Notes: a model not told the origin generated them from the sequence alone. 64,000 nt of DNA from Massiliimalia sp050943535 (GCA_050943535.1 JBMNPJ010000001.1:294728-358727); one strand, 5' to 3'. Positions 54,104 through 63,444 are shown, numbered from the stretch's first letter. Translations and numbers: made by a program.

Positions 54104-55227
54104 TGTCAGATACAATTACCACCTATTCAAAAATTCATATGAATCCTTTAAAACCGAAACCAGAAGATATTTGTTCCGAAGATATTGCCCATGCATTGTC
54201 ACAGATGACCAGGGCAAATGGTCATTTTCCGGAGTTTTATTCAGTGGCGCAGCATTGTCTTGCATGTGCTGAGGAAGCTAAAGCCAGAGGATATTCTGAT
54301 CGGGTCGTGCTGGCCTGTCTGCTTCACGATGCCAGTGAAGCCTATTTGTCAGACATCACTAGACCGGTCAAGGGGCATCTTCCCAGTTATCTGGAAATAG
54401 AAAAGGTACTGCAAAAGACCATTTACATCAAGTATCTGTCCAGCGATTTAACGTCGGAAGAAGCTCAGCTGGTAAAAAATGTAGACGACACGATTTTGTA
54501 TTATGAATTTCTTCACTATATGGGAGAAAAGCTGATGCCAAAAGCGCCTGCGGTGACACAAATTCCGGAATTTTCTTCCCAGCCTATGGTGCAGGTGGAG
54601 CGGCAGTACCAGACAAATCTTCACGACCTTTGTCAAAAGCTGGAACTGTTTGATTTGTTGGATGAACAGGGGAATCTTACCGGACAGGTCAAACTGCGCT
54701 GGCAGGTGCATCGGGACGGGGATTGGCACCAAACCGCCCATGTTTGGATTGCCCGGATCAATCCACAATCCAGTGGGGATGATCGTTTTGAAATTTTATT
54801 TCAAAAGCGGAGTTTACAAAAAGATTCTTTTCCTGGCTGTTATGATATTTCTTCTGCAGGGCATATTCCTGCCGGAAGCGAAAGTTTGCCTTCTGCTTTG
54901 CGGGAACTGGAGGAAGAACTGGGAATTCATGCAGAAAAGTCCCAGCTTCATTTTTGTTTTCGGCACAAAGGGGAATGGTGCGGTCAGTGGCATGAAAAGC
55001 CATTCCGAAACCGGGAGTATAGCCATGTATATCTTTATGTGGAGCCGGTGGATATTTCTCAGCTGACATTACAGCCGGAAGAAGTTTCCCAGGTCATGTG
55101 GATGGGGTATGAATCTGCCTTAAAACGGATTCAGGAGAATGATCCTGCTTTTTGTGTGTTTGCCGATGAATTTCAGGCTTTGAAACCTTATCTTTTAAAC
55201 TATTTGTCAGCTGGGAGGACAGAATGA
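54103..55227 (+). CDS. HD-domain / Nudix hydrolase fusion protein
   Basis: Two-domain protein of 374 residues. N-terminal HD phosphohydrolase (about 1-165): H51 in VAQHCLA, H75-D76 in CLLHDASEAY and D128/D129 in KNVDDTILYY, resembling YfbR-like nucleotidases. C-terminal Nudix domain (about 183-365) of the isopentenyl-isomerase-like subgroup (LLDEQGNLTGQ; TAHVWI), with a Nudix box GHIPAG...SALRELEEELGI in which Ser takes the first Glu position but the metal-binding REL-EE part is intact. It overlaps the THEP1-like gene by ATGA. A combined nucleotide-cleaning role is inferred. Confidence 0.88.
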   Translation: MSDTITTYSKIHMNPLKPKPEDICSEDIAHALSQMTRANGHFPEFYSVAQHCLACAEEAKARGYSDRVVLACLLHDASEAYLSDITRPVKGHLPSYLEIEKVLQKTIYIKYLSSDLTSEEAQLVKNVDDTILYYEFLHYMGEKLMPKAPAVTQIPEFSSQPMVQVERQYQTNLHDLCQKLELFDLLDEQGNLTGQVKLRWQVHRDGDWHQTAHVWIARINPQSSGDDRFEILFQKRSLQKDSFPGCYDISSAGHIPAGSESLPSALRELEEELGIHAEKSQLHFCFRHKGEWCGQWHEKPFRNREYSHVYLYVEPVDISQLTLQPEEVSQVMWMGYESALKRIQENDPAFCVFADEFQALKPYLLNYLSAGRTE

Positions 55228-55748
55228 AAAAGAAACAGATTTTTTTAACCGGACAAAAGAAAAGCGGGAAGTCTTGGGTCCTGCATCAGCTGACAGTACA
55301 GTATGGGCTAAAGTTATGTGGATTTCAAACCCTTCCTTATGAGATTGACGGCGTCAGAAAAGGGTTTTATTTTCATAGTCTGGTAAAAACCGAGCATTGG
55401 GAAAACGATGTTCCCATTTCCGTACAGCCCAACAACCACTCTTGTATCCCTGTCCCCCACACCTTTGAAACATTGGGGGTGGAATGCTTAAAGCTTTCTT
55501 TAAAGAGTCCGGAAAAATATCTCATGATGGATGAATTGGGGAAACTGGAACAGTCTGCTTTGGAGTTTCAGGAGGCAGCATATGAAGCCATTCAGGGGGA
55601 TAAAATTATTTTAGGTGTGATCCGAAAGGATTCCATTCCCTGGTTAGAGAAACTGCGGCAGCAGATCGACGGAACTATTTATGATTTGGATACTATGGAT
55701 TCTCATCAGGTCTTGAAACAAATTGCAAAAGAACTGAATTTTGATTAA
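55224..55748 (+). CDS. THEP1-like nucleoside-triphosphatase
   Basis: P-loop NTPase of 174 residues. Walker A GQKKSGKS (10-17) and Walker B YLMMDELGKLE (about 92-102) fit the NTPase_1/THEP1 family, which hydrolyses NTPs and is related to nucleotide kinases. The usual glycine-rich loop GxxGxGKT has lysines in place here (QKKSGKS). Translationally coupled to the HD-Nudix fusion, so the two probably act together on nucleotides or their damaged forms (inference). Confidence 0.78.
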   Translation: MKKKQIFLTGQKKSGKSWVLHQLTVQYGLKLCGFQTLPYEIDGVRKGFYFHSLVKTEHWENDVPISVQPNNHSCIPVPHTFETLGVECLKLSLKSPEKYLMMDELGKLEQSALEFQEAAYEAIQGDKIILGVIRKDSIPWLEKLRQQIDGTIYDLDTMDSHQVLKQIAKELNFD

Positions 55749-55755
55749 GGGATAT

Positions 55756-55795
55756 AGAATAAGAGGGAGGAGCCATGGCTCCTCCCTCTTATTCT
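55756..55795. terminator. Bidirectional terminator, perfect inverted repeat
   Basis: Nineteen-base perfect arms (55756-55774 and 55777-55795) around AT, G+A-rich; separates the THEP1 gene from the converging rsiV gene. Confidence 0.85.
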
Positions 55796-55828
55796 AGGAA
55801 TTTTTATAGATGAAAAGTGATTGTTTTT

Positions 55829-56686
55829 TTATTGGATTACAAATTCCGGGAAACCGGTAGAACCAGGAGCAATTTCATATTTATCAAATACAACCACTGG
55901 TTTGCCTTCTTCGTTCAGGTAGAAATTCTGATGATCGGAAATGGACTGGAATTCCAGCTGTCCGTTTTCATCTACAAAGTAACGGGAAGGATCTTCGGTT
56001 AACTGTGCATTGATCTGCTTGGTAATTTGCTCATTGGCAATTTGTTTATAGTTTTCGCCCAGTACATCCTGCAAGGTGATGTCTTTTCCGGTTTTCAGAT
56101 CCAGATTATAGTACATTTTTTCTGTGTAAGCACTGAAGGAACCGATAAAGCGGATCACTTCGAAGGATACTGTGTTTTCATCAGAGTGATGGATCTGATA
56201 ATCCAAAATAATATCTACAGGATGGAAGTCCTCTTTGTTTCCACCGGTTTCGATAAACGCTTCATAATCTTCCTGCGCGATTTGTTTGGATTCTTCCAAC
56301 AGCTGGTCCATTTTGGTCTGAATCTGTTCATTGACCCGTTTTTCCAGTTGGGTATTTCCGGTGTTTTTCAGTTCTGGAATTTTTACATTGACAATTTTTA
56401 CATCATCCTGAGTTTGTACCTGCCGGAAGGTAACGATTTTTGCAAGATCTCCTAAAACAGGAATGGTGGAAACACTTTCTGCAAAAACAGGACTGGCGTT
56501 TAATGTGATCACAAAAGCGGCGCAGCAGGCAGCCAATGAAGCAGAGGCGGTTTTCAGCCAAAGATAAGGACGACGTTTTTGTTTTTTGCCTGCAGAAAGG
56601 GCGTATTTTACTCGATAGGGAAGTTCTTCCGGAATCGGTGTAGACTCATAAATATTTTTTTCATGTTCAAATAAAGGTTTCATCAT
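55829..56686 (-). CDS. rsiV: Anti-sigma-V factor RsiV-like
   Basis: Membrane-anchored anti-sigma factor of 285 residues (alternative start at the second Met). The N-terminal cytoplasmic part (about 1-45) should hold the sigma factor, a single helix (about 46-66) follows, and the outer part has a DUF4163-like then a DUF3298 region (LKTGKDITLQDVLGENYKQIANEQI; FYLNEEGKPVVVFDKYEIAPGSTG). This matches RsiV, known to bind lysozyme and be cut on exposure. sigV is immediately upstream. Final release in that pathway needs RseP (site-2 protease), whose gene is broken in this window. Confidence 0.88.
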   Translation of the reverse strand: MMKPLFEHEKNIYESTPIPEELPYRVKYALSAGKKQKRRPYLWLKTASASLAACCAAFVITLNASPVFAESVSTIPVLGDLAKIVTFRQVQTQDDVKIVNVKIPELKNTGNTQLEKRVNEQIQTKMDQLLEESKQIAQEDYEAFIETGGNKEDFHPVDIILDYQIHHSDENTVSFEVIRFIGSFSAYTEKMYYNLDLKTGKDITLQDVLGENYKQIANEQITKQINAQLTEDPSRYFVDENGQLEFQSISDHQNFYLNEEGKPVVVFDKYEIAPGSTGFPEFVIQ

Positions 56687-56704
56687 ATAATGCCTCCTTG
56701 ATAC

Positions 56705-57226
56705 TTATTCAGTAATTTTTTCCTGCATCATGGGTTTTAGAATTTTTAATGCTCGGTAAAGTCTGGTTTTTACGGTGTTTAAATTGGTGTTAGTGATTTT
56801 TGCCACATCCTCCAGCTTCATATCTTCAAAATAACGAAGAATGATAATGGTTTTCAGTTCAGGAGATAACTGGCCAATTGCCCGGTAAAGGTCCATGTTT
56901 TGTGTAATATCATTTTCAGGATGAGTTTGAGCGGTTTCTGATTCAGGAGTGGTATCCGTTAAAATTTCCCGTTTGTGTTTTCGTAAATATCCTAAACATT
57001 CATTTGTTAAAATTCGGTAAAACCACGGCTTAATCAAAGAGATGTCGCGCAATGTGTATTGCTTGGATAAAGCTTTTACAATTGCTTCCTGAACCAGATC
57101 CAGGGCAGTATCCCGATTGGATACATATTGGTAGGCCACCCGATAAAAACTGTTTTGGTTTTCTTCGATAAACGCCGCAAAATCCTGGTAATTGGTTTTT
57201 GTGTTTAAAATAGCCAGTGCATTCAT
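56705..57226 (-). CDS. sigV: ECF sigma factor SigV-like
   Basis: Extracytoplasmic-function sigma factor of 173 residues with region 2 (NSFYRVAYQYVSNRDTALDLVQEAIVKAL...WFYRILTNECLGYLRK, quoted in parts) and region 4 (LSPELKTIIILRYFEDMKLEDVA; NTVKTRLYRALKIL). Followed by rsiV after 18 bases. An ECF-like promoter upstream suggests autoregulation. Partner assignment rests on the neighbouring RsiV-like gene. Confidence 0.9.
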   Translation of the reverse strand: MNALAILNTKTNYQDFAAFIEENQNSFYRVAYQYVSNRDTALDLVQEAIVKALSKQYTLRDISLIKPWFYRILTNECLGYLRKHKREILTDTTPESETAQTHPENDITQNMDLYRAIGQLSPELKTIIILRYFEDMKLEDVAKITNTNLNTVKTRLYRALKILKPMMQEKITE

Positions 57227-57249
57227 CTCCTTTACTTAAATTTTGTTAG

Positions 57250-57264
57250 CGGTACACTGTACCG
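57250..57264. promoter_or_regulatory. Palindromic operator candidate in the sigV leader
   Basis: CGGTACA-C-TGTACCG, perfect 7-base arms around one base, between the sigV start and its putative ECF promoter. Confidence 0.55.
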
Positions 57265-57279
57265 TTTCTTTGGCAAGGT

Positions 57280-57305
57280 AACGATATCTATAAAAACTTG
57301 TGTCA
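57280..57305 (-). promoter_or_regulatory. ECF-type promoter of sigV-rsiV
   Basis: Minus-strand TGACAC (57305-57300), 16 bases, CGTT (57283-57280). The SigV-type consensus I know is TGAAAC-16-CGTC, so each element differs by one base. Confidence 0.55.
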
Positions 57306-57501
57306 TAACCAAGTCTGAGCTCAACTTACGTTATTTATTATGACATTAATTAAGACGCAGCACAAGAAAGAAAAGTTTGACATTTCTACAAATTTTTTCT
57401 GAGCAGAGGATATCAGCCCCGATCTTTATTCAGTGGATTGGGAAAATATCTGTTTTTTCCATAAAAAAGCAACAAAAAACCTTTTGGACAATCGGGGAAT
57501 A

Positions 57502-57510
57502 TGGTATAAT
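57502..57510 (+). promoter_or_regulatory. Extended -10 promoter of lacZ
   Basis: TGGTATAAT (57502-57510); the -35 region holds TTTTGGACA without a well-spaced hexamer. Confidence 0.6.
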
Positions 57511-57573
57511 GAAGATATCTTTTTACAGGATGATACACAGAATTTTTCTGTGAGAAAATAGGAGGAAATCAAG

Positions 57574-60500
57574 ATGAATTTTGATTTTAACTGGATCGCA
57601 GATCCTCGTTTCTTTGCGGTAAACCGCGAAGCGGCCCATTCCGACCACAAATACTACGCTACTTCTGAGGAAATGAACCGAAAAGAATCCAGCTTTGTGT
57701 TTTCTTTAAACGGACTTTGGAACTTTCATTATGCAAAAAACTATCAGTCCGCTGTTGCAGGATTTGAGAAAACCGAGTATGACTGTAAAGTATGGGATAC
57801 CATTCGGGTACCTGGGCATATTCAGACACAGGGATATGATAAACCTCATTATGTAAATACCCAATATCCGTGGAGCGGGCATGAAGCCATCCGTCCCAAT
57901 CAGGTGCCTCAGGAATATAATCCAGTGGGAAGCTATGTAAAATATTTTTCTGTTCCGGAACAGATGAAGAATATGCCTCTGTTTATCTCTTTCCAGGGAT
58001 TTGAAGCAGGCCTGGCAGTTTGGCTGAACGGAGAATTTGTAGGCTATGCAGAAGACGGTTATACTCCAGCGGAATTTGAACTGACTCCTTATGTACAGGA
58101 TGGAGAAAACAAGCTGGCAGTTCAGGTGTTTAAGTTTACCAGCGGAAGCTGGCTCAATGACCAGGACTACTGGCGCTTTTCCGGATTGTTCCGGGATGTG
58201 TACCTGTTTACCGTTCCTTCTACCCATATTGAAGATGTGTTTGTAACCACCGATTTAAATGAAGAACTGACTGCTGCCCAGCTGAACATCCAGCTGGAAG
58301 TAGAAGGAAATCTGTCTGGTGCCGTGACTGCTCAGCTTTATGATGACAACTATCAGCTGGTGCAGAGCGTTTCCTGTGATTTAACCGAAGAATCTCTGAA
58401 CCTTTCCACCCAGGTAGTACAGCCTCAGTTGTGGAGTGCGGAAAAGCCCAATCTTTATACTTTGATCCTTCTGGTATCTACCGAAGAAGGAGAAGTGATT
58501 GAAATTGTTCCTCAAAAAGTTGGATTCCGCCGTTTTGAAATGAAAGACGGCCTGATGCTGTTAAACGGCAAACGGATTGTGTTTAAAGGGGTTAACCGTC
58601 ATGAATTTAACTGCTACCGGGGACGTGCGGTAACTGAGGAAGATATGCTGTGGGATGTAAAACACATGAAACAGCACAACATCAATGCGGTACGTACCTG
58701 TCACTATCCGGACCAGACACGCTTTTACGAACTGTGCGATGAATATGGTTTATATCTGATCGATGAAGTGAACATGGAAACCCATGGTACCTGGCAGACC
58801 GCAGAAAAAGGCGTGTTCTGTGATGAATACACCATTCCAAATGATCGGGAAGAATGGCTGGATATTATTTTAGACCGTGCAAATTCCATGCAGCAGAGAG
58901 ATAAAAACCATCCTTCTATTTTGATTTGGTCCTGCGGAAATGAATCTTTCGGCGGAGAAAACATCTATAAAATGTCCCAGTTCCTGCGGGAAAATGATTC
59001 AACCAGACTGGTTCACTACGAAGGTCTGTTCAATGACCGCCGTTATCCAGGTACCAGCGATATGGAAAGCCAGATGTATCCTTCTGTAGCGGCAATTGAG
59101 GAATTTTTGAAAAAAGACCGCTCCAAACCGTTTATCTGCTGTGAATATGCTCATGCAATGGGAAATTCCAACGGGGCATTACATAAATATACAGAATTGA
59201 CAGATCGGGAACCTTCTTATCAGGGCGGTTTTATCTGGGACTATATTGACCAGGCGCTGATGTGCACTGACGCTTATGGACGGGAATACCTGGGATTTGG
59301 CGGTGACTTTGGGGATCGTCCGACAGACTTCAATTTCTGTGTCAACGGAATTGTATTTGGCGATCGGACATTCTCTCCAAAAATGCAGGAAGTGAAATAC
59401 TGTTATCAGGATATTTCTCTTTATCCAGACAAAACCACTCTGCGAATTGTCAACCGCAGCCTGTTTACCGATGTTTCTGATTACCTTTTGAAGGTAACTT
59501 TAAAACGCAATGGAGCAGTGGTTTCTTCTGGAACAAAAACCATTGAGCTGGCACCGGGGAAGGAAACTGAAATTTCTCTGCCGTTCCCAGTACAGACAGA
59601 ACCGGGAGAATATGCAGTAGAAGCATCCTTGCTGCTAAAATCTGCTACAAAATGGGCAGACATTGGTCATGAAGTTTCTTTTGGCCAGTTTGTATATCAG
59701 GTAGATGAGGTAAAAGCTCTGGTAAACGGTACAGTACAGGTTGCTGCTATTGACGGGTACAATATTGGTGTGTCCGGAGATGCGTTCCGTGTGATTTTCT
59801 CCCGTGCATACGGAGGAATCGTTTCTTATTGTTATCATGGGAAAGAACTGCTGTCTAACTATGGAATCCCTATGCCAAATTTCTGGCGGGCACTGACCGA
59901 CAATGACCGGGGAAATAAATTTGGATTCCGCTATGTTCAGTGGAAGAATGCAGGAACCTATGCGATGGTAGAAAATATTCAGGTGGAAGACCAGGGATCT
60001 TTTGCAAAGGTTATTTATACCTACTTGCTTCCAACTGTTCCACAAAGCAAATGCCAGGTAGCATACACTGTATTTGCTGATGGTACTGTAGAGGTGGCTA
60101 TGGACTATGAACCGGTAGAAGGGCTGATTGAAATGCCGGAATTTGGCATGATGTTCCAAATGCCTGCAAAATACGGCAATGTAAATTATTACGGCTTTGG
60201 ACCGGAAGAATGCTACTGCGACCGGAAACATGGGGCACGGCTGGGATTGTTTGAATTTGCTGCCAAAGACAATGTGACTCCATATGTCATTCCGCAGGAA
60301 TGCGGCAACCGCACCGAAGTTCGGTGGGGGAAAGTGACAGATGACATGGGAAATGGTTTGCGGTTTGCCAGCGATATTCCGATGGACTTTAATGTAATTC
60401 CTTATACTCCTCATGAGCTGGACAATGCGATTCATACCGTTGACCTGCCGCCGGTACAGCATACTGTAGTACGGTGTAGTCTGATGCAGATGGGCGTCGG

Positions 60501-60591
60501 CGGAGATGACAGCTGGGGTGCAAAAACCCATCCGGAATATTTATTACCTCAAAAACCACTTCACTTTGTTTTCTCTTTCCAGGGAATCTGA
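57574..60591 (+). CDS. lacZ: Beta-galactosidase, GH2 family
   Basis: Lactose-cleaving enzyme of 1005 residues with the usual five-domain GH2 layout: jelly-roll N-domain, two Ig-like domains, TIM barrel and C-terminal beta-sandwich (about 730-1000). Acid/base E457 in SCGNES and nucleophile E524 in CCEYAHAMGNSNG. FRDVYLF and GVNRHEFN blocks are typical. AGGAGG precedes the ATG. No signal peptide, so cytoplasmic. No permease or regulator gene sits beside it. Confidence 0.96.
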   Translation: MNFDFNWIADPRFFAVNREAAHSDHKYYATSEEMNRKESSFVFSLNGLWNFHYAKNYQSAVAGFEKTEYDCKVWDTIRVPGHIQTQGYDKPHYVNTQYPWSGHEAIRPNQVPQEYNPVGSYVKYFSVPEQMKNMPLFISFQGFEAGLAVWLNGEFVGYAEDGYTPAEFELTPYVQDGENKLAVQVFKFTSGSWLNDQDYWRFSGLFRDVYLFTVPSTHIEDVFVTTDLNEELTAAQLNIQLEVEGNLSGAVTAQLYDDNYQLVQSVSCDLTEESLNLSTQVVQPQLWSAEKPNLYTLILLVSTEEGEVIEIVPQKVGFRRFEMKDGLMLLNGKRIVFKGVNRHEFNCYRGRAVTEEDMLWDVKHMKQHNINAVRTCHYPDQTRFYELCDEYGLYLIDEVNMETHGTWQTAEKGVFCDEYTIPNDREEWLDIILDRANSMQQRDKNHPSILIWSCGNESFGGENIYKMSQFLRENDSTRLVHYEGLFNDRRYPGTSDMESQMYPSVAAIEEFLKKDRSKPFICCEYAHAMGNSNGALHKYTELTDREPSYQGGFIWDYIDQALMCTDAYGREYLGFGGDFGDRPTDFNFCVNGIVFGDRTFSPKMQEVKYCYQDISLYPDKTTLRIVNRSLFTDVSDYLLKVTLKRNGAVVSSGTKTIELAPGKETEISLPFPVQTEPGEYAVEASLLLKSATKWADIGHEVSFGQFVYQVDEVKALVNGTVQVAAIDGYNIGVSGDAFRVIFSRAYGGIVSYCYHGKELLSNYGIPMPNFWRALTDNDRGNKFGFRYVQWKNAGTYAMVENIQVEDQGSFAKVIYTYLLPTVPQSKCQVAYTVFADGTVEVAMDYEPVEGLIEMPEFGMMFQMPAKYGNVNYYGFGPEECYCDRKHGARLGLFEFAAKDNVTPYVIPQECGNRTEVRWGKVTDDMGNGLRFASDIPMDFNVIPYTPHELDNAIHTVDLPPVQHTVVRCSLMQMGVGGDDSWGAKTHPEYLLPQKPLHFVFSFQGI

Positions 60592-60620
60592 TAAAAGTTT
60601 AGTAAATGGAATAAATAACG

Positions 60621-60663
60621 AAAATCCCCCTGTGATTTTATAAAAATCACAGGGGGATTTTTA
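60621..60663 (+). terminator. Terminator of lacZ
   Basis: Perfect 19-base arms (60621-60639 and 60643-60661) around ATA, ending in TTTT. Confidence 0.9.
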
Positions 60664-60708
60664 CTTTAAACAGCCCCCAAAAGTGGCATTGAAGGATGTG
60701 GGCTTTTG

Positions 60709-60717
60709 TGCTATAAT
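60709..60717 (+). promoter_or_regulatory. Extended -10 promoter ahead of the rtcB leader
   Basis: TGCTATAAT (60709-60717) without an obvious -35; it would give a leader of about 285 bases before rtcB. Confidence 0.55.
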
Positions 60718-60896
60718 TACTAAAAAATTGGCCTTTCAAATTTATATGTGAAATTCTGTGAGAAATTAAAAAGCAGCATAGATAATTTCAGAGATTAGTA
60801 ATGGTATGTGGAAGGAGACATTTAGTCTATTAGAATGATTTTTTGGTGTATGTATTTGTCAGGTTTAAAAAATAAATTTCTTTTTTCTCGTTTTTT

Positions 60897-60941
60897 ACGC
60901 CTTACATTCGTTTGTCCGTTTGACAGCAAGATATAAGGCGT
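60897..60941 (+). other. Hairpin in the rtcB leader
   Basis: ACGCCTTA (60897-60904) pairs perfectly with TAAGGCGT (60934-60941), enclosing an inner TGTC/GACA stem. Apart from this, nothing recognisable was seen in the A+T-rich leader 60718-61008. Confidence 0.5.
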
Positions 60942-61008
60942 TGTTTATTACCCTGGTTTATGATGCTGCTGATCAAAGGATATTTTTAGTAAAGGAGAGT
61001 GAACAGAT

Positions 61009-62217
61009 ATGATCGAAGTCAAAGGAAAATATAACTGTGCAAAAATTTTTACTGATGTAGTAGATAATGCTTCTATGGCACAGGTACTGGAATTGTGCAA
61101 TCAGGAATTTACGGCAGGCAGCCGTATTCGATTGATGCCGGATATTCATGCAGGAGCAGGATGTACCATTGGAACTACCATGACCATTACGGACAAAGTT
61201 GTCCCAAATCTGGTAGGGGTAGATATTGGGTGCGGTATGGAAACAATCCGTATTCGGGAGTCTCATATAGAACTGCAAAAACTGGATAAGTTAATCTATG
61301 AAAAAATTCCATCTGGTTTTTCAATTCGAAAGAAAGCTCATAAATACCTCAGTCAGATCGACCTGTCTAACTTGTACTGTGCCCGTCATGTAGATCTTCC
61401 TCGTGCAGAAAAAAGCATTGGAACTTTGGGCGGAGGCAACCATTTTATTGAAGCGGATAAGGATGATGACGGCAATCTTTATATTGTTGTTCATTCTGGA
61501 AGCCGTCATTTGGGAGTAGAGGTTGCAAAATATTATCAGGAAGAAGGATATAAAGTTCTTAACGGAACAGATGACGCTTCTATTGAACAGTGGATTGTGC
61601 AGATGAAAGCAGAAGGTCGGGAAAAGGAAATTCAAAAAGAGCTGAAGAAACTTAAAAACATCAAGCAGACCAGTATTCCCAGGGCATTAGCCTATGTATC
61701 CGGGGCGTTGTTTGAACAGTATATCCATGATATGAAAATTGTCCAGCATTTTGCCATGATCAATCGTCAGGCAATGATGGATGAGATTATAAAAGGGATG
61801 AAATTTCATGTAGAAGAGCAATTTACCACCATCCATAATTATATTGATACAGATCATATGATTTTGCGAAAAGGTGCGGTATCTGCTCAATCCGGAGAAC
61901 AGTTATTGATTCCAATTAATATGAGGGACGGCAGTCTTCTTTGTGTGGGAAAAGGAAACGCAGATTGGAACTATTCGGCTCCTCATGGAGCGGGACGCTT
62001 AATGAGCCGTGCTGATGCAAAACAGTCCTTTACCGTTTCAGACTTCAAAAAACAGATGGCAGATGTTTATACAACCTCGGTGAGCAAGGCCACTTTGGAC
62101 GAGTGTCCCATGGCTTATAAAGGGATGCAGGATATTTTGGACAATATTGGTCCCACAGCAGAAGTACTTAAAATTATTCGTCCAATTTATAATTTTAAGG
62201 CCGGAGATGAGGATTAA
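61009..62217 (+). CDS. rtcB: RNA-splicing ligase RtcB
   Basis: RNA ligase that joins 2',3'-cyclic phosphate or 3'-phosphate ends to 5'-OH ends with GTP and manganese, 402 residues. RLMPDIHAGAGCTIGTTM, LVGVDIGCGM (metal Cys), LGGGNHFIE, VHSGSRHLG, RKGAVSA and NYSAPHGAGRLMSRADA with the guanylylated His are all present. GGAGAG precedes the ATG. No archease or RtcA gene adjoins. Gene neighbours downstream are a MazG-like protein and GPP34. Confidence 0.95.
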   Translation: MIEVKGKYNCAKIFTDVVDNASMAQVLELCNQEFTAGSRIRLMPDIHAGAGCTIGTTMTITDKVVPNLVGVDIGCGMETIRIRESHIELQKLDKLIYEKIPSGFSIRKKAHKYLSQIDLSNLYCARHVDLPRAEKSIGTLGGGNHFIEADKDDDGNLYIVVHSGSRHLGVEVAKYYQEEGYKVLNGTDDASIEQWIVQMKAEGREKEIQKELKKLKNIKQTSIPRALAYVSGALFEQYIHDMKIVQHFAMINRQAMMDEIIKGMKFHVEEQFTTIHNYIDTDHMILRKGAVSAQSGEQLLIPINMRDGSLLCVGKGNADWNYSAPHGAGRLMSRADAKQSFTVSDFKKQMADVYTTSVSKATLDECPMAYKGMQDILDNIGPTAEVLKIIRPIYNFKAGDED

Positions 62218-62335
62218 ATCCTCCTCATATTTTGTATGAAAAGAACAGCAAAGTGCGCTGAGAAATCACAAGTATCAACAGATATTTTTTAGATATGGAA
62301 CGAAATAATTTGTAGCCAGAAAGAAGTGAAATCAT

Positions 62336-62659
62336 TTGAAATACCATAAACTGGTACGGGACCGTATTCCCGAAATCATCAAAGCTTCCGGAGATTGCTG
62401 TGTAACTGAGATTCTTTCCCAGGAAGAATATGTAAAACAATTAGATCAAAAATTACAGGAAGAACTGACAGAATATTACCAGGAACCCTGTCTGGAAGAA
62501 TTGGCGGATTTATTGGAAGTGATTCATGCAGTGGCAGTTGCCCGAGGGTATACTGTGGAACAATTGGAGGAAAAACGGGCAAAAAAGGCACAGGAACGAG
62601 GCGGTTTTGAAAATAGAATTTTACTTAAAGAAGTCATCACAAAGTCCCAGAAAGAATGA
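62336..62659 (+). CDS. MazG-like nucleotide pyrophosphohydrolase
   Basis: All-alpha NTP-PPase superfamily protein of 107 residues. KLVRDRIPEIIKASG start, LQEELTEYYQEP and LEELADLLEVIHAVAVARG give the E-x3-E and E-x2-D metal-binding pattern. It starts at a TTG (GAAGTG upstream). Small stand-alone members clean non-canonical nucleotides; HisE homology explains possible mis-annotation as phosphoribosyl-ATP pyrophosphatase, which this genome already has at 52172-52501. Confidence 0.85.
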   Translation: MKYHKLVRDRIPEIIKASGDCCVTEILSQEEYVKQLDQKLQEELTEYYQEPCLEELADLLEVIHAVAVARGYTVEQLEEKRAKKAQERGGFENRILLKEVITKSQKE

Positions 62660-62793
62660 TCGTGGAGTGTCATACAATATGAGATTTGTGGGAGTTTATC
62701 TATTTCTTGACAGTGCTGAAAGTGTCTGATATATTTAAGCTAGAAATAAAAGCAAAAGAGGATCTTTTGCGAAAGGGAAGCGGAGGGATTTGA

Positions 62794-63444
62794 TTGAAAA
62801 ATTTATCACTGACACAGGAATATATGCTTTGCACCATTGGAGAGAAGGGAAAATATTCTTCTTTTGATATGGAAAAGCAGACTTGTCTGGTTGCCGGAGG
62901 AATACTGGAACTTTTAATGGATGAAATTGCTGTATTGGAAGAAAATAAAATTTCTGTGGTAGCGCCGCTTTCTCCAGATCAATCCTATTTGCAGATACTA
63001 TATGATCAAATTCAAAATAAACAGCCGGTAAAGCTGGAACGAGTTGTAGAAGCATTTTCCTTTAGTTTCAGCGACAAAAATCTCCAAGCACTAATTTCGG
63101 GAATAGGAGATGCTTTGGAAAGATCCGGTTGTGTACAAAAAGAAATAGGAGGATTGTTTGGAAAAACCATCCTGTATGTTCCAGATGCAAAAGCAAAAGA
63201 TACTGTAATACAGAATATCCGGGCAGAACTGTTGGAAGATGGGGAAATTTCAGAAGATGTTGTAGCGTTGACGGCACTTTTAAATAAAAGCGGTGATTTG
63301 TCCCGTTATTTTTCTTCTTATGAAAAGAAAAACGTAAATGCACGACTGAAAGAAATCAAAAATAGTGCGGAAAATCAAGTGGTAACTCAAATAGTAGAAT
63401 ATATTGAGACGTTATTTGCTCTGATTATTATTGCGGCCACTTAA
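62794..63444 (+). CDS. GPP34 (GOLPH3-like) family protein
   Basis: Protein of 216 residues resembling the GPP34 family, whose eukaryotic member GOLPH3 binds phosphoinositides. LSLTQEYMLCTIGEKGK at the start, CLVAGGILELLMDEIAVLE, helix-rich middle, VALTALLNKSGDLSRYF near 165. TTG start with GGAGGG upstream. It ends in a hydrophobic stretch (TLFALIIIAAT). Bacterial function is unknown; a membrane-lipid contact is plausible by homology. Confidence 0.78.
   Translation: MKNLSLTQEYMLCTIGEKGKYSSFDMEKQTCLVAGGILELLMDEIAVLEENKISVVAPLSPDQSYLQILYDQIQNKQPVKLERVVEAFSFSFSDKNLQALISGIGDALERSGCVQKEIGGLFGKTILYVPDAKAKDTVIQNIRAELLEDGEISEDVVALTALLNKSGDLSRYFSSYEKKNVNARLKEIKNSAENQVVTQIVEYIETLFALIIIAAT

Noticed and set aside
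60897..60941. tRNA-like element in the rtcB leader
   Set aside because: Only one 8-base stem with a tiny inner stem; no anticodon or T arm.
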